A stretch of DNA of 64,000 bases from Microtetraspora malaysiensis (GTDB lineage: Bacteria; Actinomycetota; Actinomycetes; Streptosporangiales; Streptosporangiaceae): positions 120,988 through 184,987 of the forward strand of contig NZ_BBYJ01000014.1 in assembly GCF_001528665.1 (NCBI RefSeq), given 5' to 3'. Below, piece after piece: positions 34,558 to 42,107 of the stretch. Every line of letters begins with the position of its first letter. The stretch's first letter is position 1. Under the pieces are notes generated by a model that searched no databases, had not been told where the DNA came from, and worked only from the letters and a program-made list of their open reading frames with translations. A program made the position numbers and the translations under genes.

Positions 34558-34636
34558 GGCGCGCCGACCGCCGCGGTCAGCGCGCCGGAGCGCCCGGACG
34601 GCGCCCCACGTCCCCACGGGGGCGTGGCGCGCCGTC
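34558..34636. terminator. Two tandem hairpins between convergent MFS and lrp genes
   Basis: Hairpin 1 (34558-34586): GGCGCGC-c-GACC / GGTC-a-GCGCGCC with a 5-nt loop. Hairpin 2 (34597-34636): a 14-bp stem with one mismatch, GACGGCGC.CCACG / CGTGG.GCGCCGTC-type arms, loop 12 nt, reaching the lrp stop. Together they can stop transcription from both directions. Confidence 0.6.
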
Positions 34637-35096
34637 ACTCCTTGATGCGCTTCATGGTGAGGTGGGAATCGACGCGGGAGACCGCGGGCAGCGGCAGGAT
34701 CCGCTGGCTGAGGAACTTCTCGTAGGCGATCTGGTCGGCGACCGCCACGCGCATGTAGTAGTCGGGGCGCCCGAACATGCGCCGGAACTCCACGACCTCC
34801 TCCAGCGCCGCGACCCGGGATTCGAAGTCCTCCACGGTCTGCAGGTCGTTGACCGCGATCTCCACCGACACGACCACTTCCAGAGAACGACCCAGGGCCT
34901 CGGGAGAGATCTGCGCCCGGTACCCGGCGATCACCCCGGCGTCCTCCAGGCGCTTGACCCGGCGCAGGCACGGCGGCGGCGTGAGGCCCACCCGGCGGGC
35001 CAGCTCCACGTTCGACAATCGCCCATCCTGAGCGAGATGAAACAATATTTCCTGATCAACGTGATCTAGGCTAATAGAATTGCTCATAGTCCTCAT
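34635..35096 (-). CDS. Lrp/AsnC-family regulator
   Basis: A 153-residue feast/famine regulator. The HTH domain LDHVDQEILFHLAQDGRLSNVELARRVGLTPPPCLRRVKRLEDAGVI is followed by a RAM ligand-binding domain. It is divergent from azlCD, the same arrangement as lrp-brnFE of Corynebacterium glutamicum, where Lrp activates the exporter when branched-chain amino acids or Met accumulate. An ATG three codons downstream (35087) is the alternative start; neither has a strong ribosome site. Confidence 0.9.
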   Translation of the reverse strand: MRTMSNSISLDHVDQEILFHLAQDGRLSNVELARRVGLTPPPCLRRVKRLEDAGVIAGYRAQISPEALGRSLEVVVSVEIAVNDLQTVEDFESRVAALEEVVEFRRMFGRPDYYMRVAVADQIAYEKFLSQRILPLPAVSRVDSHLTMKRIKE

Positions 35097-35136
35097 TTCC
35101 GCTCACTTTTGAAACCATATTATGCGCTGTACGCAC

Positions 35137-35149
35137 TAAAATTGCGTTC
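35137..35149 (+). promoter_or_regulatory. Leaderless -10 of azlC
   Basis: TAAAAT (35137-35142) is 7 nt before the azlC ATG. No standard -35 is at the right distance, as expected for a promoter needing an activator such as the divergent Lrp. Confidence 0.5.
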
Positions 35150-35926
35150 ATGCGTGGAATGCGAGCAAGAGGCGGAGCGCGGGACTTCGCGGCAGCGGCG
35201 GCCGACACCGCCTCGGTGGGGCTGAGCCTGTTCCCCCTCGGGATCAGCTTCGGCGTCCTGGTGGTGCACGCCGGGCTGACCTGGTGGTGGGCCACGGTGT
35301 TCACCGCCGTGATCTACGCCGGGTCGCTGGAGTTCCTGCTGCTGGGCCTGGTCGCCTCGGTGACACCACTGGGGCAGATCGCGGTCACCGCGCTCCTGGT
35401 GAACCTCCGGCACGTCTTCTACGCGCTGTCCTTCCCCCTCTCCCGGGTCCGGCCGCTCGGCCGCGTGTACGCCACCTTCGCGCTCACCGACGAGGCCTAC
35501 GCCATGACCGCCGGGGAACACGCCCGCTCCTGGAGCGGCGCCCGCATCCTCTGGATGCAGGCGCTGTGCCAGGGCTACTGGGTCGGCGGGGCCACGCTCG
35601 GTGCGCTCGCCGGCTCATTGATTCCGATCACCCTGCACGGCCTGGACTTCGCGCTGACCGCCCTGTTCGTGGTTCTGACGATCGACGCCTGGCGGACACA
35701 GCGGGACCTGCCCGCTCCCCTGCTGGCCGCGGCGAGCTTCGCCCTCGCCGCGCTCCTCACGCCGGGACAGGTGCTGCCGGCCGCGATGGCCCTGTTCACC
35801 GTGAGCCTGCTCATCCGGTACGCCCTGCGCCACCGCGCCGGCTCACCCGCGCCCGACGAGCACCGCCACCCCGTACCCGCCGTACCCGCCGTACCCGCCG
35901 TGGCCGCAGCGGGCGGGGAAGGATAG
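35150..35926 (+). CDS. azlC: Branched-chain amino acid exporter, large subunit (AzlC/BrnF)
   Basis: A 258-residue membrane protein with the AzlC core: PLGISFGVLVVHAGLTWWWATVFTAVIYAGSLEFLLLGL and LLVNLRHVFYALSFPLSR, then ALTDEAYAMT. With AzlD it forms the LIV-E exporter. The C-terminal tail PVPAVPAVPAV comes from a 9-bp tandem repeat. azlD starts 7 nt later. Confidence 0.93.
   Translation: MRGMRARGGARDFAAAAADTASVGLSLFPLGISFGVLVVHAGLTWWWATVFTAVIYAGSLEFLLLGLVASVTPLGQIAVTALLVNLRHVFYALSFPLSRVRPLGRVYATFALTDEAYAMTAGEHARSWSGARILWMQALCQGYWVGGATLGALAGSLIPITLHGLDFALTALFVVLTIDAWRTQRDLPAPLLAAASFALAALLTPGQVLPAAMALFTVSLLIRYALRHRAGSPAPDEHRHPVPAVPAVPAVAAAGGEG
35872..35898 (+). repeat. Three tandem 9-bp units CGTACCCGC in the azlC tail
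   Basis: Three exact CGTACCCGC copies plus a degraded fourth encode Val-Pro-Ala repeats in the cytoplasmic or external tail of AzlC. The unit length keeps the frame, so copy number can vary harmlessly. Confidence 0.75.
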
Positions 35927-35933
35927 GACCCGC

Positions 35934-36263
35934 ATGCCCACCCCGCTCTACCTGGCCACCGCCGTGGCCGTCAGCGCCGCCGTCACCTGGGGCCTGCGCG
36001 CCCTGCCCTTCGCCGTCCTGACCCCGCTGCGCAGCTCGGCCGTCCTGCGGTACCTCGCCCGCCAGATGCCCACCGGCATCATGCTGATCCTGGCCCTCTA
36101 CACGCTGCGCGAGGTCCGCCCCACGGCCTGGGCGGACGTCGTGCCCACCGCGCTGGCCCTGGCCGCCGCCATCGGGCTGCACCTGAGAACCCGCAACGCC
36201 GTGATCAGTGTCCTGGGCGCCACGGCCCTGCACGTGGCGATGTCGACCCTCTGGCCGGCCTGA
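35934..36263 (+). CDS. azlD: Branched-chain amino acid exporter, small subunit (AzlD/BrnE)
   Basis: A 109-residue four-helix membrane protein with the family segment GLRALPFAVLTPLRSSAVLRYLARQMPTGIMLILALY and the end RTRNAVISVLGATALHVAM. Partner of AzlC, 7 nt downstream in the same operon, with AGGA before the ATG. Confidence 0.92.
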   Translation: MPTPLYLATAVAVSAAVTWGLRALPFAVLTPLRSSAVLRYLARQMPTGIMLILALYTLREVRPTAWADVVPTALALAAAIGLHLRTRNAVISVLGATALHVAMSTLWPA

Positions 36264-36302
36264 CGACCCGAAATCCCGTCGACAAGGCCGCTCCTGGCCG
36301 CC

Positions 36303-36315
36303 TATGTTGCGGATC
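36303..36315 (+). promoter_or_regulatory. Leaderless promoter of the DUF5946-like gene
   Basis: TCGACA (36279-36284), an 18-nt spacer and TATGTT (36303-36308) are followed by 7 nt and ATG 36316. This supports that ATG over the in-frame one at 36304, which lies inside the -10. Confidence 0.5.
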
Positions 36316-36804
36316 ATGGCAGATATCCCCGTTGCGGCGCAGTGTGACTGCGGTGCGGTTGCCGGCCCGCTGGGCGAATGCGTGGACTATTACCACGCGA
36401 TCCTCTCGGAAGAGCAGGCCGATCCTCAGATGTACAGGTGGCACGCCCCGGTGGTCTGCGCGTATCTCCTGCAGCATCCTGCCAGAGCTCACGAGAAGTA
36501 CCTTGACGGTCAGTTCCGCCAGCTGCAGCTCTACGTGGACAAGGGCCTTGACGCGCTGCTTCGCGTGGCGGCTCATCAGGTGGCGCGGAACAAGCACGGA
36601 GTACGGTCGGGCTACGACATGGCGCCATTGGCGGCATACGAACCGCTTCCGCCGGCCGGGCCTCCCCGGGATTTCCGCGCCACGTTCTCCGGGTTGCCGT
36701 TCAGGGACGGCAGCTTCGTGTCTGATGGGCATCTGGCCTACGGACACCGCATCGAGGCCATCGCCGAAGCGACCGTGGAGTCCTGGAGATCTATCCAGGC
36801 CTGA
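36316..36804 (+). CDS. DUF5946-like protein
   Basis: A 162-residue soluble protein with CDCGAVAGPLGECVDYYHAILSEEQADPQMYRWHAPVVCAYLLQHP, matching my recollection of DUF5946 (a Cys-containing start, then YH..L..E...P....H...V.AY.LQHP). Function unknown. It is followed by the tnpB remnant on the other strand. Confidence 0.7.
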   Translation: MADIPVAAQCDCGAVAGPLGECVDYYHAILSEEQADPQMYRWHAPVVCAYLLQHPARAHEKYLDGQFRQLQLYVDKGLDALLRVAAHQVARNKHGVRSGYDMAPLAAYEPLPPAGPPRDFRATFSGLPFRDGSFVSDGHLAYGHRIEAIAEATVESWRSIQA

Positions 36805-37085
36805 TCCCCGAAGGCCGCTGCGGGCTCATCCCAGGAAGCGGAACACGTTGCCCTTGTGACTCCTCCGCTCCTTGAAGGGAGCGGAGGCTCGCCAAGCCGC
36901 TTCCGCAGCGCCGCGAAGGGCAAGCCCTGCCCTGAGAATGTTGACCGCCGCGCAGAAGCCTCAGGCCCGGGCATGGGCCGCACCGGTTTCCAAGGGGATA
37001 CGCCACAGACCGCGGTCGCGAGGTCGGCGCCCACTGCCGATATCCGTGCTGGCACGGATCACTCCCCGCCACCCGCGGGCCTAGC
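36805..37085 (-). mobile_element. IS200/IS605-type tnpB 3' remnant
   Basis: On the minus strand, from about 36950 down to a TGA near 36827, the frame reads AAVNILRAGLALRG and ends GNVFRFLG-stop. AVNILRAG is the C-terminal RuvC III motif region of TnpB, which normally follows the zinc ribbon. The frame is broken by a TGA just upstream, and no zinc ribbon or earlier domain is readable, so the gene is truncated and dead. The 10-bp hairpin at 36862-36887 lies in the stretch that encodes the omega-RNA in intact elements. No tnpA is present. Confidence 0.6.
36862..36887 (-). other. Hairpin within the tnpB 3' end
   Basis: CCTCCGCTCC-ttgaag-GGAGCGGAGG is a perfect 10-bp stem with a 6-nt loop. Its position at the 3' end of tnpB suggests a relic of the omega-RNA scaffold or right-end structure. 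Confidence 0.55.
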
Positions 37086-37247
37086 TTGAGAGCCGTGGCG
37101 CCTCCGCCCACCGGTCTGCCTTCACCGTTTTCCCGGCCACGGCCCGTCCGCTGTGTTCTCATCGCCTGGTGACAGGACTTTGAAAGCGAGCCTCAAGGGA
37201 GCGCGCGGAAGCTCCTTCTCAGTGACGATCCATCGGAAGGACCACCC

Positions 37248-37718
37248 ATGAGCAACGTCCGGAAGACCCTCGCAGCCGTCGCGGCGATCGTGCTCGTCTC
37301 CCTCACCGCGGCCTGCAACAGCACCGACCTCGGCGGCGGCAAGAGCGGAGAAGACAAGCCGGCCAATATCAGCAAGGCCGCCGACGGTGGCACCGACAAG
37401 GGCACCGACGACGGCACGAAAGGTGTCACGGGTGGCGCGGGCAACCCGGCGATCTGTGCCGAGGCGCTTGCCGCGACGGGCGAATTCATGACCAAGGTGA
37501 TGGCGGCGCCCACCGATCACCAGAGCATCAACAAGGCGATTTCGGGCCACGCCGACACGCTCAAGAAGCTCTCCGGGCGGGCCGACGGCGATCTCAAGAC
37601 GGCCCTGTCCGAGATGGTCGACGCGTTCTCCCAGCTCGACGTCAACTCCGCCACGGCGAGTGACGTCAGCAAGAAGGCCGACGTGGCCAGCAAGAAGCTC
37701 CTGGCCGCCTGCTCCTGA
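37248..37718 (+). CDS. Small secreted lipoprotein, function unknown
   Basis: A 156-residue protein with signal MSNVRKTLAAVAAIVLVSLTAAC (lipobox LTAAC), a Gly/Asp/Lys/Thr-rich linker, and a helical domain containing two Cys (one in AICAEAL, one near the end in AACS) that may pair. AAGGA precedes the ATG. No family recognised. Likely surface-anchored. Confidence 0.8.
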   Translation: MSNVRKTLAAVAAIVLVSLTAACNSTDLGGGKSGEDKPANISKAADGGTDKGTDDGTKGVTGGAGNPAICAEALAATGEFMTKVMAAPTDHQSINKAISGHADTLKKLSGRADGDLKTALSEMVDAFSQLDVNSATASDVSKKADVASKKLLAACS

Positions 37719-37777
37719 CTCCCTCAGTGCCCGCGAACACACCGGTGGTTACGGCACGGCCCTTGATGGCGCGCTGA

Positions 37778-37800
37778 CGGCCCGGCGATCAATCGGGCCG
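37778..37800. terminator. Hairpin between convergent lipoprotein and tetR genes
   Basis: CGGCCCG-gcgatcaat-CGGGCCG, 7-bp perfect stem, flanked by CTGA/TCAG that can extend it. It lies in the middle of the 144-bp gap. Confidence 0.5.
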
Positions 37801-37862
37801 GCTCAGTTCGTGATCGTCCAGTTCGGCCGCCGACTCCGCCGACCCGCCGCTCCTGGCAGGGC

Positions 37863-38444
37863 TCACCGGTGCGGGTCGGGCTGGGGGCCTGGCGGGTCGG
37901 CAAGGGCGTGCACGCCTGCGCGAATGCGTTCGATGTCCATGTGTTGATGCTGGCGAAGGTAGTCCATGACGTCGGCGCGGAGCGCGGTGAAGACGGCGTA
38001 GGCAAGGTAAGGGGCGTCGACGGCGGGCCGTACGACACGGATCCGGTCGGTGAGTTCGTCGATCCAGAACTGGCTGGCGGGGTTGGCGTAGTAGGCGTAC
38101 GGCCCGTAGTGCTCCAAGGCACGGATGAGCGTGCGGTTGTCCAGGACGAAGTCGAACAGGGCATCGAGGTAGGCGTGGAGCCGCGCTCCGGCATCTCCTC
38201 CGGGGCCGAGTGGGGGTTCTCCGGATCGCACGCGATCCCGCAGGGCGGTGACGCGTGGCGCGATGAGCGCTTCGACCAGTCCCAGCAGGTCGCCGAAGCG
38301 GCGCATGACCGTGGCCTTGCCGACTCCGGCGGCCTGGGCGATGCGGGCCAGGCTGACATGGTCGAGGTCCTCGCGCTGGAAAAGCGCTTCCGCTGCGGTC
38401 AGTACGGCGGCGCGGTTGCGAGCAGCATCGGCGCGTTCGGTCAC
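37863..38444 (-). CDS. TetR-family repressor
   Basis: A 193-residue TetR protein: HTH segment VSLARIAQAAGVGKATVMRRFGDLLGLVEALI, then a ligand domain with FDFVLDNRTLIRALEHYGPYAYYANP, a pattern typical of the branch that regulates oxidoreductases. The GTG at 38444 has AAGGAGG at 7 nt. Divergent from the quinone-oxidoreductase gene, whose promoter holds a dyad between its -35 and -10. Confidence 0.9.
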   Translation of the reverse strand: MTERADAARNRAAVLTAAEALFQREDLDHVSLARIAQAAGVGKATVMRRFGDLLGLVEALIAPRVTALRDRVRSGEPPLGPGGDAGARLHAYLDALFDFVLDNRTLIRALEHYGPYAYYANPASQFWIDELTDRIRVVRPAVDAPYLAYAVFTALRADVMDYLRQHQHMDIERIRAGVHALADPPGPQPDPHR

Positions 38445-38456
38445 AGCCACACCTCC

Positions 38457-38486
38457 TTGCAAAAGTGGTCCAGTGGACCGTATCTT
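38457..38486 (+). promoter_or_regulatory. Oxidoreductase promoter with operator in the spacer
   Basis: TTGCAA (38457-38462), 18 nt, TATCTT (38481-38486). The spacer contains GGTCCA-g-TGGACC (38467-38479), a perfect inverted repeat. GGACCGTA then recurs at 38489. A bound TetR would block this promoter. Confidence 0.6.
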
Positions 38487-38590
38487 ACCGGACCGTAGGA
38501 CCGGTTCGCGTCCTTCCTGGCTTCGCTCGCCCGATGTCCGCGTTGGGTGAAGTGCCAGTGGGTATGGACGCCACCTGCGGAAAGGGAGCT

Positions 38591-39517
38591 ATGAAACGCA
38601 TCTGTCGGGCTGTGATGTTCTCCGAATACGGCGAGGCCGAGGTCCTGCGTGTGGCCGAGTGCGAGGTGCCCGATCCGGGCCCGGGACAGGTCCGCATCGC
38701 CGTCCGCGCCGCCGGTGTCAACCCGATCGACTGGAAGATCCGCAGCGGCGTCATGGCCGCGATGATGCCGGTGCGGTTTCCGGCCGTTCCCGGTGTCGAC
38801 GTGGCCGGCGTCGTCGAGTCCGTCGGGCCGGACGTGACCGATGTCGCCGTCGGAGACGAGGTCTTCGGCAAGGCGGTCTCCGGAAGTTACGCCGAACTGG
38901 CGCTGGCAAACTGCGACTCCATCGCCGCGAAACCCGCAGCGGTGCCCTGGGAGGTCGCAGCCGCCCTGCCGGTGGCCGGCACCACGGCCTATCACGCTTT
39001 CGCCCAGCTCCGCCTGGCGCAGGGCGAGACGATCGTGATCGACGGCGCGGCCGGCGGCGTGGGGACTGTCGCAACCCAGGTCGCCCGGCATCGCGGACTC
39101 ACGGTGATCGGCACGGCCAGCCCACCCAACCACCACTACCTGCGCTCTCTCGATGCCATCCCCGTGAGCTACGGCGACGGCCTGGCCGACCGGGTCCGGG
39201 CTGTCGCCGCGGACGGTGTGGACGCCGCCGTCGACGCCTCGGGGCGCGGTTCCCTCTCCGCCCTGGTGGAGTTGACCGGAGATCCCGATCGCGTCATCAC
39301 TCTCGCCGACGCGTCGGCACGGTCACTGGGCGTGCGCCTCGCCTACGGCGAGCCCGACGACATGCCCGGCATTCTGGCCGAAGCGATAGCGCTGGTGGCG
39401 GTAGGCACGATCACGATCCCCATCGCCCGCACCTATCCCTTGACCGACGCGGCCGCCGCCCATCGCGACAGCCAGGCAGGGCATGTCCGCGGCAAACTTG
39501 TCCTGGCACCGATCTGA
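38591..39517 (+). CDS. NADP-dependent quinone-oxidoreductase-like MDR protein
   Basis: A 308-residue zinc-independent medium-chain reductase. GVNPIDWKIRSG at the start, PGVDVAGVVESVG, GDEVFGK and the nucleotide loop IDGAAGGVGTVATQVAR are typical of QOR-like enzymes; the zinc-binding Cys residues of alcohol dehydrogenases are absent. GGGAG precedes the ATG. It is the probable target of the divergent TetR, hence likely induced by a quinone or electrophile. Confidence 0.88.
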   Translation: MKRICRAVMFSEYGEAEVLRVAECEVPDPGPGQVRIAVRAAGVNPIDWKIRSGVMAAMMPVRFPAVPGVDVAGVVESVGPDVTDVAVGDEVFGKAVSGSYAELALANCDSIAAKPAAVPWEVAAALPVAGTTAYHAFAQLRLAQGETIVIDGAAGGVGTVATQVARHRGLTVIGTASPPNHHYLRSLDAIPVSYGDGLADRVRAVAADGVDAAVDASGRGSLSALVELTGDPDRVITLADASARSLGVRLAYGEPDDMPGILAEAIALVAVGTITIPIARTYPLTDAAAAHRDSQAGHVRGKLVLAPI

Positions 39518-39626
39518 CGGCTGCGGCCGGATCAGATCAGGGAGGAACCCGCCGCGGGTAGCCGCTCCCGCCTGGCCCGCCCTGCCAAATGGGCCCGCCG
39601 AGCACGAGCCCCACACCGCGGCGTGA

Positions 39627-41480
39627 ATGACCCCCGAACCGGGGCAGCACACCCGTATGACCGGCAGGCGACAACCGTACGCCAGCGCTGACTACCTGCC
39701 GATCGCCGACCACGGACTGATCGGCGATCTGCGCACCGCGGCCCTGGTGGGCACCGACGGCACCATCGATTGGTACTGCTGTCCGCGCTTCGACGCGCCC
39801 AGCGTGTTCGGCTCGATCCTGGACGCCGACCGGGGCGGGTCGTTCGAGCTGGCCGCGGACGCGCCGACGAGGACCAAGCAGTTCTACTTCCCGGACACCA
39901 ACGTGCTGATCACCCGGTTCTTCACCGAGGACGGCGTGGGAGAGGTCCAGGACTTCATGCCGATCACCGACGACGCGGGCGAGCTCGGCCGGCATCGGCT
40001 GATCCGGCGCGTGCTGTGCGTGCGCGGCTCGGTGCCGTTCCGCGCGCGGGTGGCTCCGCGGTTCGACTACGCCAGAAAGCCGCACATCGTCCGGCGGCAG
40101 GCCGGTCAGATCCTCTTCGAGTCCGCGGACCTCGCGCTCGCGCTGACCGCGACCGTGGCGGTCGAGCACGACGCCCAGAACGCGACCGCGTCGTTCAAGC
40201 TCGGCGAGGGTGAGTCCGCGGTATTCGCGCTCGACTGCGTCAGCGACGACATCACGCCACGGGGCTGCCCGCACGCCGAGGCCGAACAGCAGTTCACCGC
40301 CACCGTGGCGTTCTGGCGCCGGTGGCTGTCCTCCTCCCGCTACCGCGGCCGGTGGCGGGAGATCGTGCACCGCTCCGCGCTGACTCTCAAGCTGCTCACC
40401 TACGCGCCCACCGGAGCGATCGTGGCCGCGCCGACAACCAGCCTTCCCGAACAGATCGGCGGCGGACGCAACTGGGACTACCGGTACGTCTGGATCCGCG
40501 ACGCGGCCTTCTGCGCCTACGCCCTGCTGCGCCTGGGCTTCTCCAGCGAGGCCGAGGCCTTCATGAAGTTCCTGCGCGAGCGCGTCAGCCTGCGCGCCGG
40601 CGGACAGGGGCCGCTGCAGATCATGTACGGCATCGACGGCCGCACCGACCTCCCCGAACACGAACTGGCCGAGCTGGAGGGCTACCGCGGCTCCGCCCCG
40701 GTACGCGTCGGAAACGCCGCCGCCGATCAGCTCCAGCTCGACATATACGGCGCGCTGATCGACTCGGTCTATCTCTGCGACAAGTGGGGCCAGCCGATCC
40801 CCAGCGACCAGTGGGACAGCGCCTGCGAAGCGGTGGAGTGGGTCTGCGACCACTGGGACCAGCCCGACGAGGGCATCTGGGAAACCCGCGGCGGCCGCAA
40901 GAACTTCCTGTACTCCCGGCTCATGTGCTGGGTGGCGATCGAACGGGCCATGCGGCTGGCCCACCGCCGTGGCCTGCCCGCCGACCTCTCCCGCTGGGCC
41001 CGGGCCCGGGACGCGATCTACCGGCAGATCATGAGCCGCGGCTGGTCTCCCACGCGGCGGGCGTTCGTCCAGCACTTCGACGGCGACGTCCTCGACGCCG
41101 CGGTCCTGATGATGCCGTTGACCAAGTTCATCTCCCCCACCGACCCGAAGTGGCTCGCCACGCTGGACGCGCTCACCGCCGACCTGGTGTCCGACTCGCT
41201 GGTCTACCGCTACGACCCCGCCGCCAGCCCCGACGGCCTGCGCGGCGCCGAAGGCACCTTCTCGATCTGCTCGTTCTGGTACGTGGAGGCGCTCGCCCGT
41301 GCCGGGCGACTCGACGAGGCACGGCTGGCCTTCGAGAAGATGCTCACCTACGCCAACCATCTCGGCCTGTACGCCGAGCAGATCAGCCACACCGGCGAGC
41401 AGCAGGGCAACTTCCCGCAGGCCTTCACCCACTTCGCGCTGATCAGCGCCGCGTTCAACCTCGACCGCGCCCTCGGCTGA
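39627..41480 (+). CDS. Glycoside hydrolase family 15 protein (trehalase/glucoamylase-like)
   Basis: A 617-residue protein with the GH15 N-terminal module [46 protein letters not shown] and an (alpha/alpha)6 barrel beginning near [16 protein letters not shown]. The general acid is probably the Glu in GIWETRGG and the base the Glu in [15 protein letters not shown]. Mycobacterial relatives of this layout are trehalases. No signal peptide, so it is cytoplasmic. An ATG ten codons later (39657) is the alternative start; neither has a ribosome site. Confidence 0.88.
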   Translation: MTPEPGQHTRMTGRRQPYASADYLPIADHGLIGDLRTAALVGTDGTIDWYCCPRFDAPSVFGSILDADRGGSFELAADAPTRTKQFYFPDTNVLITRFFTEDGVGEVQDFMPITDDAGELGRHRLIRRVLCVRGSVPFRARVAPRFDYARKPHIVRRQAGQILFESADLALALTATVAVEHDAQNATASFKLGEGESAVFALDCVSDDITPRGCPHAEAEQQFTATVAFWRRWLSSSRYRGRWREIVHRSALTLKLLTYAPTGAIVAAPTTSLPEQIGGGRNWDYRYVWIRDAAFCAYALLRLGFSSEAEAFMKFLRERVSLRAGGQGPLQIMYGIDGRTDLPEHELAELEGYRGSAPVRVGNAAADQLQLDIYGALIDSVYLCDKWGQPIPSDQWDSACEAVEWVCDHWDQPDEGIWETRGGRKNFLYSRLMCWVAIERAMRLAHRRGLPADLSRWARARDAIYRQIMSRGWSPTRRAFVQHFDGDVLDAAVLMMPLTKFISPTDPKWLATLDALTADLVSDSLVYRYDPAASPDGLRGAEGTFSICSFWYVEALARAGRLDEARLAFEKMLTYANHLGLYAEQISHTGEQQGNFPQAFTHFALISAAFNLDRALG

Positions 41481-41517
41481 TCGGCGGCCGCCAGCGGAGC
41501 TGATCCGATCGGCCGAG

Positions 41518-41817
41518 TCAGCTTGCCTCGCGGAGCGGTTGGAACTGGACGTTGAGACGTACTTCGAGCGCTTCGGCGAGACGTTCCAGCATGGGGATGG
41601 TGGGCATGGTGCCGCCGGCCTCGAAGCGAGCGACCGCGGGCTGCTTGAGGCCGGCCCGCTCAGCCGGTTCGGCCTGCGTGAGCCCGAGTTCTTCGCGGCG
41701 CTGCCGCACCGCCTCTCCGAGCTCGAACCGAAGACGAGCGGCCTCATAGGCGGCTCCGGCACCGGGACGGCCCATGATCTCGGCACGCTTGTCGGCCCAC
41801 GCCTTGCGATCGGCCAT
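41518..41817 (-). CDS. XRE-type antitoxin (HigA-like), orphaned
   Basis: A 99-residue helix-turn-helix protein: ELGEAVRQRREELGLTQAEPAERAGLKQPAVARFEAGGTMPTIPMLERLAEALEVRLNVQFQPL. It matches the HigA antitoxins paired with Gp49-type HigB toxins. The ATG sits at the end of the broken higB with GAGGAG upstream, showing the usual toxin-first order. With the toxin lost it may act only as a DNA-binding protein. Confidence 0.82.
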   Translation of the reverse strand: MADRKAWADKRAEIMGRPGAGAAYEAARLRFELGEAVRQRREELGLTQAEPAERAGLKQPAVARFEAGGTMPTIPMLERLAEALEVRLNVQFQPLREAS

Positions 41818-41825
41818 GGCCCTCG

Positions 41826-41948
41826 CTCCTCATCTGCCGTGTGCGACTCGGCAATACACCGCTCCATCGCTCGTACCGCCCGCTCGGTCTCACCGGCCTC
41901 ACGCATCCGTTGCTTCTTGAACACCGTGAGCAGGATGATCGGACGTTA
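41826..41948 (-). pseudogene. C-terminal remnant of a HigB/Gp49-type toxin
   Basis: The frame reads RPIILLTVFKKQRMREAGET and continues to ESHTADEE. This is the last beta strand and C-terminal helix of RelE-fold HigB proteins. A TAA lies directly upstream (41951-41949), and only about 160 nt separate it from the next gene, too little for the missing first half. No stop codon ends the frame before the antitoxin. The toxin is therefore truncated and inactive. Confidence 0.65.
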
Positions 41949-42107
41949 CAAGGCGGGCAAACGCGCCGTCCTGCGAATGGAGCATCGGCCCAGCATCGGG
42001 CCGGGGGCTCCCGAAGGCCGAGAACAGGCGTAACGGATCCGGCCCTCCGGCGGGCGCTCGGCCACACGCTCGTTGAACAGGGAACGCGCGGAAGGCGCGC
42101 GTGCCCG

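Noticed and set aside
41744-41951. A functional HigB toxin
   Set aside because: The N-terminal half is missing, an in-frame TAA precedes the remnant, and it has no stop of its own.
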